A stretch of DNA of 64,000 nt. Source: Topomyia yanbarensis (Eukaryota; Arthropoda; Insecta; Diptera; Culicidae). The stretch covers positions 206,582,397 through 206,646,396 of the forward strand of contig NC_080671.1 in assembly GCF_030247195.1 (NCBI RefSeq), in the 5' to 3' direction. Shown piece by piece: positions 53,985-64,000 of the stretch. How positions within the stretch are numbered: the first letter of the stretch is position 1; every line of letters begins with the position of its first letter. Below the pieces are notes generated by a model that made no database searches, was not told where the DNA came from, and saw only the letters and a list, made by a program, of their open reading frames with translations. Made by a program: the position numbers and the translations under genes.

Positions 53985-54698
53985 ATGGCTAATTCAATCA
54001 AAAAAATTTCTTTCGACCATATTTACGATTTTAATGACAATTATATAAATAATGATAACCAGACACTAAAAATTTTGCAGTGGAACGTGAGAGGTATAAA
54101 CAATCTCTCGAAATTTTATGAAATTTTGCAAACCCTTGACAGTTGTAAATCTTCCATAGATGTTATAGTGATTGGTGAGACATGGTTAAAAGACGACAAT
54201 TGTGCTCTCTATGAAATACCACATTTCAAAGCATTTTTCGCGTGCAGGCAACACTCTAGTGGAGGTTTAGCTGTGTATGTCAATCAGACTATCAAACATA
54301 GAATTGTAAAAAACTATACCGCAGAAGGATTTCATCACATTCACATCGAACTGTTTATCAAAGGACAGTTTTATGATGTTCATGGAATTTACCGTCCTCC
54401 TAGCTTTGATTTCAATGATTTCTCAGCCTATTTAGAAAATTTGTTGTGTTCAGTCCAATCGAAGCACTCGTGTGCTATTGTAGGTGATGTAAATGTCCCA
54501 ATTAACCTTGCTAATAACAATATTGTTAGAAGATATAAAATACTCTTGGAATCTTATGACTTTATTTGTACAAATGTTTTTCCTACCAGACCAATTAGCG
54601 AAAACATACTTGATCATGTGCTATGCAAACTGGACGATGTAAATCGAGTGCGCAATACACAATATTTAACAATCTTAGTGACCACTCTCAGATCTTAA
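53985..54698 (+). pseudogene. LINE ORF2 endonuclease domain (ends in a frameshift)
   Basis: Starts MANSIKKISFDHIYDF. AP-endonuclease motifs are in order: LKILQWNVRGINN, DVIVIGETWL (metal Glu), GGLAVYVNQ, GIYRPPSFD, AIVGDVNVPI (GDVN where GDFN is usual) and ENILDHVL. A one-base shift near 54650 moves the reading to the frame 54623-55189, where LSDHSQI gives the final SDH motif. Nicks DNA for target-primed reverse transcription. Confidence 0.85.
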
Positions 54699-55189
54699 CT
54701 ACTTTTAAAATTACAGCTGAAAGGGAACCAATGTTGCTTACCAAAAAAATTGTTAACCATCGCCAACTTAACCACGAGTTTTCCAGCTTCGTTAATGGTA
54801 TTGATGTCATTGTCGACGCGGAATCTACTATTCAATCTATCGCATCCACATACAACTCATTACTTCAACGTCATACGAAAACAATAACTAAAACAGTTAA
54901 AGTTAAAGGCACTCACTGTCCCTGGATGACTTTGGATTTATGGACTCTAGTAAAAATAAAGAGCAATTACCTTCAACGTCTCAAAAGTAATCCCGCGGAT
55001 CAACATCTAAAGCAAATGCTATTGCATGTATCCAAAAAGGTAGATGCCACAAAACGACGGGTAAAAAAATCTTTCTATGAGAACCTTCTTACTAACACAC
55101 CACATTCAAAACTATGGAAAAACCTAAAAAGCACTTTTGGTTTAGCAAAGAAAAGCGACCAGATAAATCTAATTGTCGATGGTAAATAA
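54623..55189 (+). pseudogene. LINE ORF2 middle region
   Basis: Holds the last endonuclease motif (SDHSQI) and the basic linker to RT (TKTVKVKGTHCPWMTLDLWT, KRRVKKSFYENLL, SKLWKNLKSTFG). It ends at a TAA (55187-55189), after which the same frame continues to another stop TAG at 55382-55384 and then into RT. So two nonsense codons separate it from the RT frame without any further shift. Confidence 0.8.
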
Positions 55190-55417
55190 ATCAACAATAA
55201 TGCAGAAGTCTGTGAGACTTTTAATGTCTTCTTCTCTAGTATAGGGCAAAAACTGTCAAATGATATCCCCACCACCTCAAACATGTGTCCTTTAAGTAAT
55301 GTTCGTAGCGTCCGTGAGTCAATATTTTTGCGTCCTTCATCAACAAACGAAGTAATTATGCTGATACATAGCCTAGATAATTAGAAGAGTAGTGGCCCTG
55401 ATAACATTCCTGTCAAT

Positions 55418-56878
55418 ATGTTAAAAGAAAATTCTTGCGCTTTGTCTAGAATCCTTTCTCAATGTTTCAACATAATTGTTCAATCTGGTTATTACCCTGA
55501 CTGTCTCAAAGTGGTTAAAGTCAACCCTGTTTTTAAATCAGGTAACTGTTGCGATTGTAATAATTATCGTCCTATATCTACACTGTCCGTTTTCAACAAA
55601 ATCCTCGAAAAACTATTTGTTGCTAGATTATTAGAATTTTTGAACAAACACAGCGTCCTCTATAGATTTCAGTATGGGTTTAGACAAGGCTCTAGCACCC
55701 AAACTGCTATAATTGAATTAGTTGATCTAATAATGAGCGAAGTTGATCGTAAAAACATTGTTGGTGCTCTATTCCTAGACCTTAAAAAAGCATTTGACAC
55801 TTTGGACCACACAATACTGCTGGCCAAGCTTGAATATTACGGTATCAGGGGCATTGCTCATTCTGTTATTCATAGTTACCTGACGAATAGAAAGCAATTT
55901 GTATCTGTGGATGGTGAACGTAGTAGCCTTGCTCCCATTGGAATCGGTGTCCCTCAAGGTAGTAATATAGGACCTTTGTTATTTCTGTTGTATATTAATG
56001 ACCTAGGTAACTTGAGGCTTACTGGAACACCTAGACTGTTTGCTGATGACACAGCTCTGTTTTATCCCAACAATGATGTCAATACTATTATTAACTCGAT
56101 CGATAACGATCTAAGTGTTCTCGACCAATATTTCAAAGCAAATTTATTATCACTAAACCTTTCCAAAACTAAGTACATGATCTTCCGATCCATACGGAAA
56201 ACTTTACCAACACATCATCATTCCAAACTTAGAGATTGTACAATTGAAAATGTGGACTGTTTCAAATATTTGGGTATACACTTAGATCCTACGTTATCCT
56301 GGACACACCATATAAAATTTGTCGAAAAGCGTGTGGCATCCTCTTGTGGTATTTTGTGGAGAGTTAAAGCGTTTGTTCCCCAGCGAGCTCTGTTGAACTA
56401 CTACTTTGCATACATTCATTCACAACTTAACTACTTAGTATCGGTATGGGGGCGAGCAGCGAGCTCTCACCTTAAAAAGCTACAATCACTACAAAACAGA
56501 TCCCTGAAAATTATATTTAATAAACCACTTTTATATTCGACTTTGTTGTTATACTCTGAAAGTGCCCACAATATTTTACCCATAGCCCACTTATGTGACG
56601 TACAAACACTATTATTCATACACGACAATCTACATAACTCCATCGCGCAGCATAATATACATTTTACAACTTTAACACATTCTCGTTCAGCACGTCGAAA
56701 TAGTAACTTGCAACGCATTCGAGCAGCCACAAGCCTTGGCCAAAAGCGCATTCTTTTTATTGGCCCTACCAAATTTAATGCACTTCCACTTGACATGCAG
56801 AGAATTGACAATCGTACCATCTTCAAGGCTAGATTGAAACAGTACTTTAAACATAGGCTTAACGAAATATTTAATTAA
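55418..56878 (+). CDS. LINE reverse transcriptase domain
   Basis: 486 codons in one frame, an N-terminally broken part of ORF2. RT motifs: PVFKSGNCCDCNNYRPISTL, LYRFQYGFRQGSSTQTA, GALFLDLKKAFDTLDH (catalytic Asp), GVPQGSNIGPLLFLLYIND, LFADDTALF (catalytic ADD), LNLSKTKYMIF, CFKYLGIHLD. The thumb and a C-terminal region follow, with the stop at 56878. No RNase H domain. All catalytic Asp residues are kept. The Met at 55418 lies inside the original ORF2 and is not its natural start. Confidence 0.88.
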   Translation: MLKENSCALSRILSQCFNIIVQSGYYPDCLKVVKVNPVFKSGNCCDCNNYRPISTLSVFNKILEKLFVARLLEFLNKHSVLYRFQYGFRQGSSTQTAIIELVDLIMSEVDRKNIVGALFLDLKKAFDTLDHTILLAKLEYYGIRGIAHSVIHSYLTNRKQFVSVDGERSSLAPIGIGVPQGSNIGPLLFLLYINDLGNLRLTGTPRLFADDTALFYPNNDVNTIINSIDNDLSVLDQYFKANLLSLNLSKTKYMIFRSIRKTLPTHHHSKLRDCTIENVDCFKYLGIHLDPTLSWTHHIKFVEKRVASSCGILWRVKAFVPQRALLNYYFAYIHSQLNYLVSVWGRAASSHLKKLQSLQNRSLKIIFNKPLLYSTLLLYSESAHNILPIAHLCDVQTLLFIHDNLHNSIAQHNIHFTTLTHSRSARRNSNLQRIRAATSLGQKRILFIGPTKFNALPLDMQRIDNRTIFKARLKQYFKHRLNEIFN

Positions 56879-57149
56879 TGATATTATTTTGTAATTTAAA
56901 GTAAACATCCGTCAGCAGTATTTAACTTTAATTTAATTTATAATGTAGATCCCTTAACAGGAAATCTATTTCCACTGGGATTCCACCTTAGTTAATTATC
57001 TTAACCTAATTGCACATCAATAAATGTCTGTCTCAGCTCAGTTTGTTTTATTTGTTTTTGTTGCCATTGTTCATGGGCTGAGACAAGTTGCGTCCACTAC
57101 CAGGGTGCTCTTGTATGAGTTCTTTGGCGTGGGGGAGTGTGGTGGGCAA

Positions 57150-57665
57150 TTAAAAAAAAGGACTTCGACAAGGACCTTTTTGTGGAAGCACTTCGTGTTA
57201 ACGTCATTCCATGAGCTTTCGGAAACAGTAGCGAGGGCATGTCATGTAACAATGCCGAGGAAAATGGAGCCGAGGAACTACTGGCGTCCGGCGTACTGGT
57301 GAAGCGAAAGGCTCAGCATCCTCCCGGCTTTCTGCCTAAAAGCCAGAAGACGCGTTCAGAGAGCAAGATCTGAGGCAATCAGAGAAGAGTGTAATTCCAT
57401 CCGCTACAAGGAGCTATGCAGAGAAATAGACGCCAACTCCTGGGGCAATGCTTACCGTGTCGTTATGGCCAGGATGAAGGGTCCAATGTGCGCCGACAAA
57501 CTGGAAATTATCGTGGAGGGTCTTTTCCCGAAGCACGATCCAACCGCATGGCCGCCCACACCGTACGTTGATGCTGATGGTGGAAATGCTGGCGACAATC
57601 GAGTTTCCAACGACGAGCTCCTTATTGTGGCAAAAGGGCTGAAATTGAAGAAAGCTCCTTGACTG
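57150..57665 (+). pseudogene. R1-like LINE ORF2, endonuclease-RT linker
   Basis: One frame with two stop codons (57300-57302, replacing a Trp, and 57660-57662) shows ARACHVTMPRKMEPRN, RLSIL..FCLKARRRVQRARS, ELCREIDANSWGNAYRVVMA, GLFPKHDPTAWPPTP and LLIVAKGLKLKKAP. These are hallmarks of the segment just before RT in R1-group LINEs. The sequence then stops resembling the LINE, exactly where RT would begin. Confidence 0.8.
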
Positions 57666-58104
57666 GATGCACAGTGGTCGGAAACGCGAAAAAGGTGAAC
57701 TTAATTCACTAGAGGCCAAACCATCGAATATATTCACAGGGTGTCTTTGAAGGAATTGTTCGTATGAATATTCCCCACATACTGATAATAATTGAAATTG
57801 GGCATGGCTTACTATGATCGAACTAAAAAAATTAACTTTTTATACTGACGAGGTAGAAAGTTGGTGTCTTCGACAAAGCTTTAGGAATGCTCATAGTGAA
57901 GAATTTGGTTGAAGAACTTGAGCTTGTAGGAGTACAGGTTATCGATTTTTAAGGCGTTTTCTATGACAACCCCGTTAAATCTAGTTTTTTAATATAACTT
58001 TTTTCATTGTGACTGTACGCGATAGATGCTTCCAGAACGATCGAGTAACGCTAATTGGGTGTCATAGTGGCGTGCGCTGATTGGCTAGAGCAGCGAACGA
58101 GCGA

Positions 58105-58144
58105 TATATAAACCAGCGAGATGCGATTCCATATTCATTCAGTT
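58105..58144 (+). promoter_or_regulatory. TATA plus initiator core promoter, likely LTR promoter
   Basis: TATATAAA (58105-58112) lies 34-36 bp before an initiator ATTCAGTT with its A at 58141, and an inverted CCAAT (GATTGG) lies at 58079. The position upstream of BEL gag suggests an LTR promoter; host promoter not excluded. Confidence 0.5.
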
Positions 58145-58297
58145 TTGTACCATTAACAAGTGAACAACTAAAATACAGCTGAAAACCAAACTCTCTTTTT
58201 TTCTTTTGCGGGAGAGAAAACCCATCGAGCAGCAGAGCAGAGCCAGCCTGGTCAACACGGCGACCAGAAGCAGCTTGTGAGAGCGTGTCTCACTCAG

Positions 58298-58495
58298 AGA
58301 TGCCAGATTTGAAAATTTGTCTTCATTTTGAAGACCCTTGAAATGTTGTGAAGACGTGTTTTTCATTTTGAAGACAAATTTATTCGGATGTCTGACTGAT
58401 TTCTGGCTCGATTCAGAATCCTGGCCGTTGAAGACAAATGAAGACTTTTTTTTGTAAAATGTGAAAACATTTGAAAAAGATACCTGGTATCCCTG
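58298..58495. mobile_element. Miniature insertion (198 bp) with 11-bp duplication
   Basis: GTCTCACTCAG occurs on both sides (58287-58297 and 58496-58506). The ends AGATGCCAGATTTGAAAA and, reversed, CAGGGATACCAGGTATC are loosely inverted. GAAGAC recurs inside. The length of the duplication is unusual for a DNA element and may point to a retroelement. Confidence 0.7.
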
Positions 58496-58776
58496 GTCTC
58501 ACTCAGCATCGGTCCGCGAGAGAGCCCCTCCCCACCCAGCGAGTGTGCTGTTTTTTGATTCCTCTTTCATCGCGAACTATCGAGACGATTAGCGAGCGTG
58601 ATGTGTCTGCTATTGCTGATATTACTGTCGGCGTCTTACTTGTGCGGCTGGTTCAAGGATTGAAATGAATAATTTGGTCAACAGGGCGACCAGCGTTTAA
58701 TCCTTGATAAGTAAAGAATTAAACTTGAAGTTTCCATTCCATTGAGTTGTTTTCCGCTGTAGCTGTGGTGTGCACA

Positions 58777-59403
58777 CTTAGGACATCGCAAAAATAATTT
58801 TTTTTAGATTTCTCAAAGACCCCCCTCTCATATTGTGACAAATGTCAAACTAAGCTCAGATGCCAAATTTCACATAATTTGGCCAATTCTAGACTCCCGC
58901 CCACTTTTCTTGAAATTTTTGAAATTGGTGCTATAGGAAAATATGAAGGAAAAATATATTAAATGCTATAACTTTTGAAGTAGCAATCAGAAAATTACAA
59001 TTTATACCTCTTTTTAAAGGAAATAACCTTAGTATTGGTATGGAGATATTCCTGTTACTATAAAAATACGGGAAAGTGTGGTGCTGGGTCATTTTGACCC
59101 CAAAATCCCTTATTTTTTTAAATTTTTCTGCTCCGTGGTGCAAACCATACATATTTTGCAGTTTTTCTAATGTGAAAAAATCTCAGAAATCGAACGAAAC
59201 CTTTTTGACCTTTGTCCAAATACGAAAAGTTGGGGTTATAGGGCTTTTTGTCATTCATATTAAATTTTATCATTTTCTCGTTCATATATCTCTAGAATTG
59301 TCCAAATGATGTGAAATTCGGCATCTGAGCTTACTTTGACATTTGTCACAATATGAGAGGTGGGCCTTTGAGAATTAAAAAAAATTTTTTTTGCAATGTC
59401 CTA
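58777..59403. mobile_element. Inverted-repeat element (627 bp) with 7-bp duplication
   Basis: About 105-bp terminal inverted repeats (TAGGACATCGCAAAAATAAT ... and reverse, through CATATTGTGACAAATGTCAA). GTGCACA flanks both sides (58770-58776, 59404-59410). Noncoding: two ORFs inside lie across the repeats without motifs. Confidence 0.75.
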
Positions 59404-59410
59404 GTGCACA

Positions 59411-60182
59411 GCTATATGAAATTCATCGTGTATGCTACTGGGACTGTGACGTGCACAGTATCTGGTGGCTCATACGTCGTGCGCTGGCAGCTGTGATGTT
59501 GTCTGTCGGCGGTCCTTCCTAGCGCTGGTGGCTGTGGTGTGCACAGTTATCGGTCATTTTGCATCGTACTACTGGAGCTGTGATGTGCATGGTGTCCGGT
59601 GGTTTCATAAGTGTGTGAAACAATACATTGGTCCTTCGAACCGAATTATTACCAGTGTGAAACTTCCATCCGAAATTTGTGAGTGATTGAAAAAGTGAAC
59701 AGTAGCACAACGAGTGAACAGTGGTACACACCAAAAAATAATGAAAATTAAACGACATGTAAATCAATACGAATGTAAACATACAAAGCTGGAATCAAAA
59801 ATTTGATTGAAAATTAAGTTGAATTCAATGCACTCAATGAGAGCATCAGAAAGCATATGATTTTACAATATATATATGTATAATATATACAATATATATA
59901 TACAATATATATATGTAATATTACACGTCATTTATTTTACAGCAATATGGGATTAAAAATACATTCAAGAGCATTGGTTTGCCGTTTAATGAAACTGTAA
60001 TTTCCAATCAACGTGTTAGATTACAACAAATATCGCTGAAAAAAGCACGACAAGTTGTGTATATTTGTGCTGAAACTTAAGTTTACATTTATATTCATGC
60101 TCCAAATATGTGCATGAAAATAAATTTAAAATTACAAAATATTTTTTTCTGTGTAGCCTACTGAGAGTGAACATTAATAATC
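59411..60182 (+). other. BEL leader region
   Basis: Repeats of the theme GCTGTGATGTGCA(C/T)(A/G)GT..TC(T/C)GGTGG at 59440-59610 suggest short tandem duplications. An AT microsatellite lies at 59865-59925 (ATATATATAC units). No reading frame of known family. Confidence 0.45.
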
Positions 60183-61530
60183 ATGGGCTAGTTGAAGCAA
60201 CTAATTCACCAACGAGGCCAAGTGAAGGCGCGCGTGACAGTGATTGTTCAAAAGTTGGATGACGCTATAGCACAGCCAACATCAACGAGCTTATCCCAGT
60301 TGAAAGCGTTTGAACGGAAATTAGAACTTCATTATTCGGAGTATTCAGCAAATCATGACCAGATCATGGACCTTTGCTCCAGTGAAAACACGGATGAGCA
60401 GAATCAGAAGCTAAACGAGTTCGACGAGCTGCATACTGATGCGTTAGTGAAACTTAATCGCCTGCAGGAGTTTTTATGTGCTGATTCACCGCCAAATGCC
60501 AATAGTGTTCCCCAAGTGATAGTAACCCAGCAACCCTTGAAGACGCCGATTCCGACCTTTGACAGGAAATACGAAGGAAATTTCAAAGCTCTCTTCAGGG
60601 ATCTAGTCGGAAAATGTGGTGACTCCGACGCAACTAAATTGCAGTACCTAGCCAAGGCGTTAATAGGCGAGGCTTCTGGTACCCTTGATGCGAGAATTAT
60701 CAACTACAAAAATTTTGAACGAGCCTGGTTGTTAGAAGAGCGTTTCGAGAATCCAAGAGTAATTATTGACACTCACATTTCCGGTCTGCTGTCAATGAAA
60801 CCGATATCCAAACAGAGCTACAAAGAGCTCAGAGCTTGACACCTGCAATCGTCATGTGGAGGGATTGCGATTCATGGAGCAAGAGGTCGATGGAACAGCC
60901 GGTCTCATCGTAGTGAAACTGCTTACATCGTGCCTTGACGGAGAAACGCGCAAGCAATGGGAGCAAACATAGGAGCACGGAGAGCATCCCGATCTCGAAG
61001 AATCCATGAAGTTTCTCAGGAGTTACTGCCAAGTTCTTGAGAGATGTGAAGTGGACAAGAAGTCTTTATCTAAATCAGCTTCGATTGTAAAACCCAGCGC
61101 GCCACCGAGAACATCCTATCCAGTAACATCCAATCAATCAGAGATTTTGTGTGAAGTATGCACGGGTCAGCATAGTAATTACAAATGCCCGTTCTTTTTG
61201 AATATGAGTGTTGATCAGCGTGTTACCAAGGTGAAACAAAACGGATTATGTTTCAACTGTCTTCGGAAAGGTCACCAACTGAGAGTTTGTCCGTCGGATA
61301 AATCATGCTCGAAGTGTTCCAAAAAACATCATACGTTGCTCGACTTCGAGCAAGTATTGCAACCTGAGCCGAAGCAGCAGAATTCCAGTGGATCAAACAA
61401 TCTGCAAGAAACTAATGCAGCAACCACTATTCCTGAGAATCCTGTATCTACAGCGTGTTCTAGCGTTGAACGTCGTGGAAAACAAGTGCTATTGATGACT
61501 GCATTGGTGAATGTAGCTTCAAAAAGTGGA
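60183..61530 (+). pseudogene. gag: BEL/Pao Gag, with stops and frameshifts
   Basis: ATG at 60183 is followed by a TAG two codons later, and the frame then runs to 60839. The N-terminal part is helical (KAFERKLELHYSEYSANHDQ), followed by TPIPTFDRKYEGNFKALFRD and LQYLAKALIGEASGTLD, typical BEL capsid sequence. A shift near 60838 and a stop near 60970 precede the last part from 61006, with three Cys-rich motifs (CEVCTGQHSNYKC, CFNCLRKGHQLRVC, CSKCSKKHH). The first and third have the altered spacing seen in BEL. Gag would form particles. Not functional. Confidence 0.85.
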
Positions 61531-64000
61531 AGAGTCTTCAAGTTACGTGCCCTCCTCGATTCAGGGTCTCAAGTCAATCTGGTATCCGAGTCTGCTGTGA
61601 AATTGGTAGCGCTTCCAAAGTATCCTGCAAACGTGCCAGTTGTAGGAGTAGCTGGTGCCCAATCCAAAATCGTGTGATTTTAAAACTATTTTCTGAGCAT
61701 ACAGACTTCAAAAGTGATGTGGACTGTTTGGTGACAACGAAAGTGACAGGAAAAATTCCATCCATTCCAATTAACATTTCAGAATGGAAAATTCCGAGCG
61801 GCATTGTGTTTAACGTTTCAACGAGCCAAAGGAAGTGGACTTATTGATTGGTGCAGAGTTATTTTTTCCAAATCCTGAAGCAAGCTCAACTGAAAATCTC
61901 CGAAGATCTACCTGCACTGTATGAGACTCAGTTTGGATGGGTTATCGACGGTGCTTTGCAAGATTCCGATGATGAAATCGTCAACGTGTTGTGTGCCACA
62001 AACAACGATCCGTTGCTGGAGAGTATCCAAAGATTTTTCGAACAGGAAGAAGAAAGAAAAAAAGGTGCTTACGGATGAAGAAGAAGAGATAGTAAATCAC
62101 TTTCGCGAAACGTATTATCGAGATGAGGATGGCCGATTTGCGATTCAGCTACCATTCCGCGATTCCATCAACGAATTAGGCAACTCCAGATCATTAGCGT
62201 TCAAGAGGTTCCTATCAAGTGAAAAACGACTAGCCAACAACCCAGAGAAGAAGGTGATGTACCAAGCCTTCATAAAGGAATAGGAAGACCTCGGTCATTG
62301 CCATGAAATTCGCGAAGGGTGCGATCCACCAGATCAACGAAGCTACTATCTCCCGCACCATGCAGTACTCAAACCCTCGAGCACCAGCACAGCTCTACGT
62401 GTTGTATTTGATGGCAAGGCACAGTCGAATGGATTATCCTTCAACGAAGTTTTGATGATCGGTCCCAAAATCCAGAACGATCTATTTTCCATCGTATTGC
62501 GTTTCAGAAAGCACGTTTATGCATTTTCGGCAGGCGTTGAGAAAATGTATAGACAAGTGAGAATCGATCCAAGCCAGACCCGTTTCCACAGAATTTTTGG
62601 CGTGACAAACCGACCGATCCGATTAGAGTGCTGGAGCTAGATACAGTAACCTATGGGACGTCTCCAGCATCGTTCCTGGCTGTTAGATCCATGATTCAAC
62701 TTGCGAGGGATGAGAGAGTTAACTTACCCATAGCAGCTGAGTCTATAATAGAAGACTACATGGACGATATTTTAAGTGGTGCCTCAACACTAACTGCGAA
62801 ACAACTGCGAGGTGATATCGAGGAGTAATGGCGAAAGGAAGGTTTCCAATCCGGAAGTGGTGTTCCAAAGACGACGAAGTGCTTGAAGGTGTTCCGGAGC
62901 GAGACCGTGAAAAATTGGCCCTTGGCCTAATTTCTCCTGTGATCGTATTAGCCAAGTCCGTCATGCAACAATTGTGGGCTGATGGTTTAGGGTGGGATGA
63001 GACTTTTGAGAGCAAGACGCTGAGTAGATGGATAGGCTTTCATCAGTCGCTAGTTGGATTGAACGAGATATAAATACCGAGATGTGTTGTGGTTCCTGAA
63101 GCTATTCGCGTGGAAATGCATGGTTTCTCGGATGCATCGTGTACTGCTTATGGCGCCTGTCTTTATCTGTGTTGTATTCAGGTGGATGGAGCGGTTTCAG
63201 TTAAATTGCTATGCAGTAAGTCTAAGATTGCTCCATTACGTCGTCTCACAATGCCCAAACTAGAATTGTATGCCGCCGTGATATTGGCAAAACTGGTCAG
63301 TGTAGTGATTCCTATCCTAAAGATTGAAATCAACGATGTCAAGTTATGGGCTGATAGCCAGATTGTCCTGGCGTGGCTGAAGAAGGATCCAGAGCGACTT
63401 GAAGTGTACGTTAGCAATCGAGTTTTGGAGATTAACAAGCTAACTAGTGCCTATGTGTGGAAGAACGTCAGATCAGAGAATAATCCAGCGGATCTGATCT
63501 CTAGAGGGTGTATTCCAGAAGTGTTGCATCGTTACGATATGTGGTGGAATGGTCCACAATTTCTTCAAACCGTCAATTACGAGATCCAGGAGATCCGGTG
63601 ATTCAAGACGACGAGTTACCGGAAATAAGGAAGACTAAAGTGTGCAACACAGCTGTCGAAGTTGATGACGAACGATGTGGCTCATTTTCCAAGTTGCAGC
63701 GTATACTGGCGCAAGTGGTGAGATTCACTCGACTGACACGAATGGTAAAGGAGGAACGTAAAAATTGTCGGCTCATTTCCGTACAAGATATTCGAAAGGG
63801 GTTGGAGTGCATAGTGCGAATTCTACAGAAAAACCATTTAAGCGAAGAGATCCAGTGCGAATCTTCAGCCGTTCTTAGACGAAAAGGGTTTTTTACGCGT
63901 TGGTGGACGTCTATAAAACGCTAATCTACCGTTTGAAGCCAAGCACCAGTTACTTTTTCCACGCAATCATCGAGTGACGGAGACGCTGATTCGTCAATAT
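61531..64000 (+). pseudogene. pol: BEL/Pao Pol: protease, RT, RNase H, integrase start
   Basis: Protease motif ALLDSGSQVNLVSE near 61555; frame lost near 61677. RT: LYETQFGWVIDG (61915), LPHHAVLKP in another frame, NEVLMIGPKIQNDLFSIVLR (62443), EKMYRQVRIDPSQT, and the catalytic YMDD in IEDYMDDILSG (62758). RNase H: MHGFSDASCTAYGACLY (63118), MPKLELYAAV, LWADSQIVLAWL and NPADLISRG, all strong BEL marks. The last bases give HQLLFPRNHRVTETLIRQY, the start of the integrase zinc domain, cut by the window. Frameshifts or stops near 62060, 62281, 62640, 62826 and 63072 show decay. Confidence 0.85.

Larger units (their letters stand above)
51850..57130 (+). mobile_element. Insertion B: PHD-type EN/RT LINE
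   Basis: A near full-length LINE: a leader with tandem subrepeats (51850-52890), ORF1 52894-53937, ORF2 53985-56878 and a short 3' region. Edges are approximate because I could not find a clear target duplication. It has an AP endonuclease and RT but no RNase H after RT, and a PHD finger in ORF1; that combination fits the CR1/Jockey side of LINE diversity. Only a few mutations break the ORFs, so the insertion is fairly young. Confidence 0.8.
45930..57672 (+). mobile_element. R1-like non-LTR retrotransposon, opened by two insertions
   Basis: Pieces in order: leader from about 45930, ORF1 46430-47758, endonuclease 47755-48302, insertion A, endonuclease end 51707-51850, insertion B, then the EN-RT linker 57150-57665 ending where RT would begin. 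All pieces are on the plus strand and together follow the R1-group plan. The start of the leader is approximate. The rest of ORF2 is missing, replaced by BEL-related sequence. Confidence 0.8.
57673..64000 (+). mobile_element. BEL/Pao retrotransposon, decayed and cut by the window end
   Basis: Gag, protease, RT and RNase H of BEL/Pao type lie on the plus strand from 60183. The upstream 2.5 kb contains a promoter-like stretch and two miniature insertions and probably includes the 5' LTR and leader, but LTR edges and primer site were not fixed because the 3' LTR is outside the window. The left limit is set where LINE sequence ends. Many stops and frameshifts show that it is inactive. Confidence 0.7.

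Overview
The window is from a eukaryote, most likely a mosquito or another repeat-rich insect. Evidence: AT-rich noncoding DNA, several eukaryotic transposon superfamilies nested in one another, a tRNA-derived SINE with pol III boxes, and a long repeat family that I remember as abundant in Aedes. I cannot confirm the species. I found no convincing host gene and no bacterial operon, ribosome binding site, CRISPR array or rRNA gene. The whole 64 kb reads as stacked transposable elements of different ages, and most coding stretches are retroelement proteins.

Layout. 1-15.2 kb: two inverted arms (1-1165 and 13213-15219) flank a segment that holds a nearly pristine Ty3/gypsy retrotransposon on the minus strand (2612-12213). 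It has near-identical LTRs, intact gag and pol, a 4-bp target duplication, a tRNA-Lys-like primer site and an in-phase -1 slippery heptamer. A 5'-truncated LINE with an RNase H domain sits in the right arm. 15.2-19.4 kb: small DNA elements, including a Transib-like one. 19.4-39.5 kb: an older minus-strand gypsy copy, split into gag, protease, an RT/integrase remnant and an integrase end by two big insertions. One is a 12.9-kb segment with piggyBac-like ends and TTAA duplications (19782-32648). The other is a 5-kb repeat block (33123-38128) containing a near-perfect foldback element. 40.4-45.9 kb: a LINE ORF1 fragment with a PHD finger, then a 4.9-kb inverted-repeat element made largely of a 117-bp satellite in opposite orientations, carrying its own pogo-like insertion.

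45.9-57.7 kb is an R1-like LINE on the plus strand, opened once by a 3.4-kb element with a 29-bp target duplication and again by a PHD-containing EN/RT LINE. 57.7-64 kb is a decayed BEL/Pao retrotransposon (gag, protease, RT, RNase H) that runs off the right edge as integrase begins. Its leader carries two miniature insertions.

How parts work together: gypsy gag and pol are joined by the frameshift signal and would make capsid, protease, RT, RNase H and integrase. The LINE ORF1/ORF2 pairs would make an RNA-binding protein plus a nicking and reverse-transcribing enzyme. Only the first gypsy copy looks intact; every other coding element has stops, frameshifts, deletions or insertions. The short DNA elements have no transposase of their own here and would have depended on enzymes encoded elsewhere.
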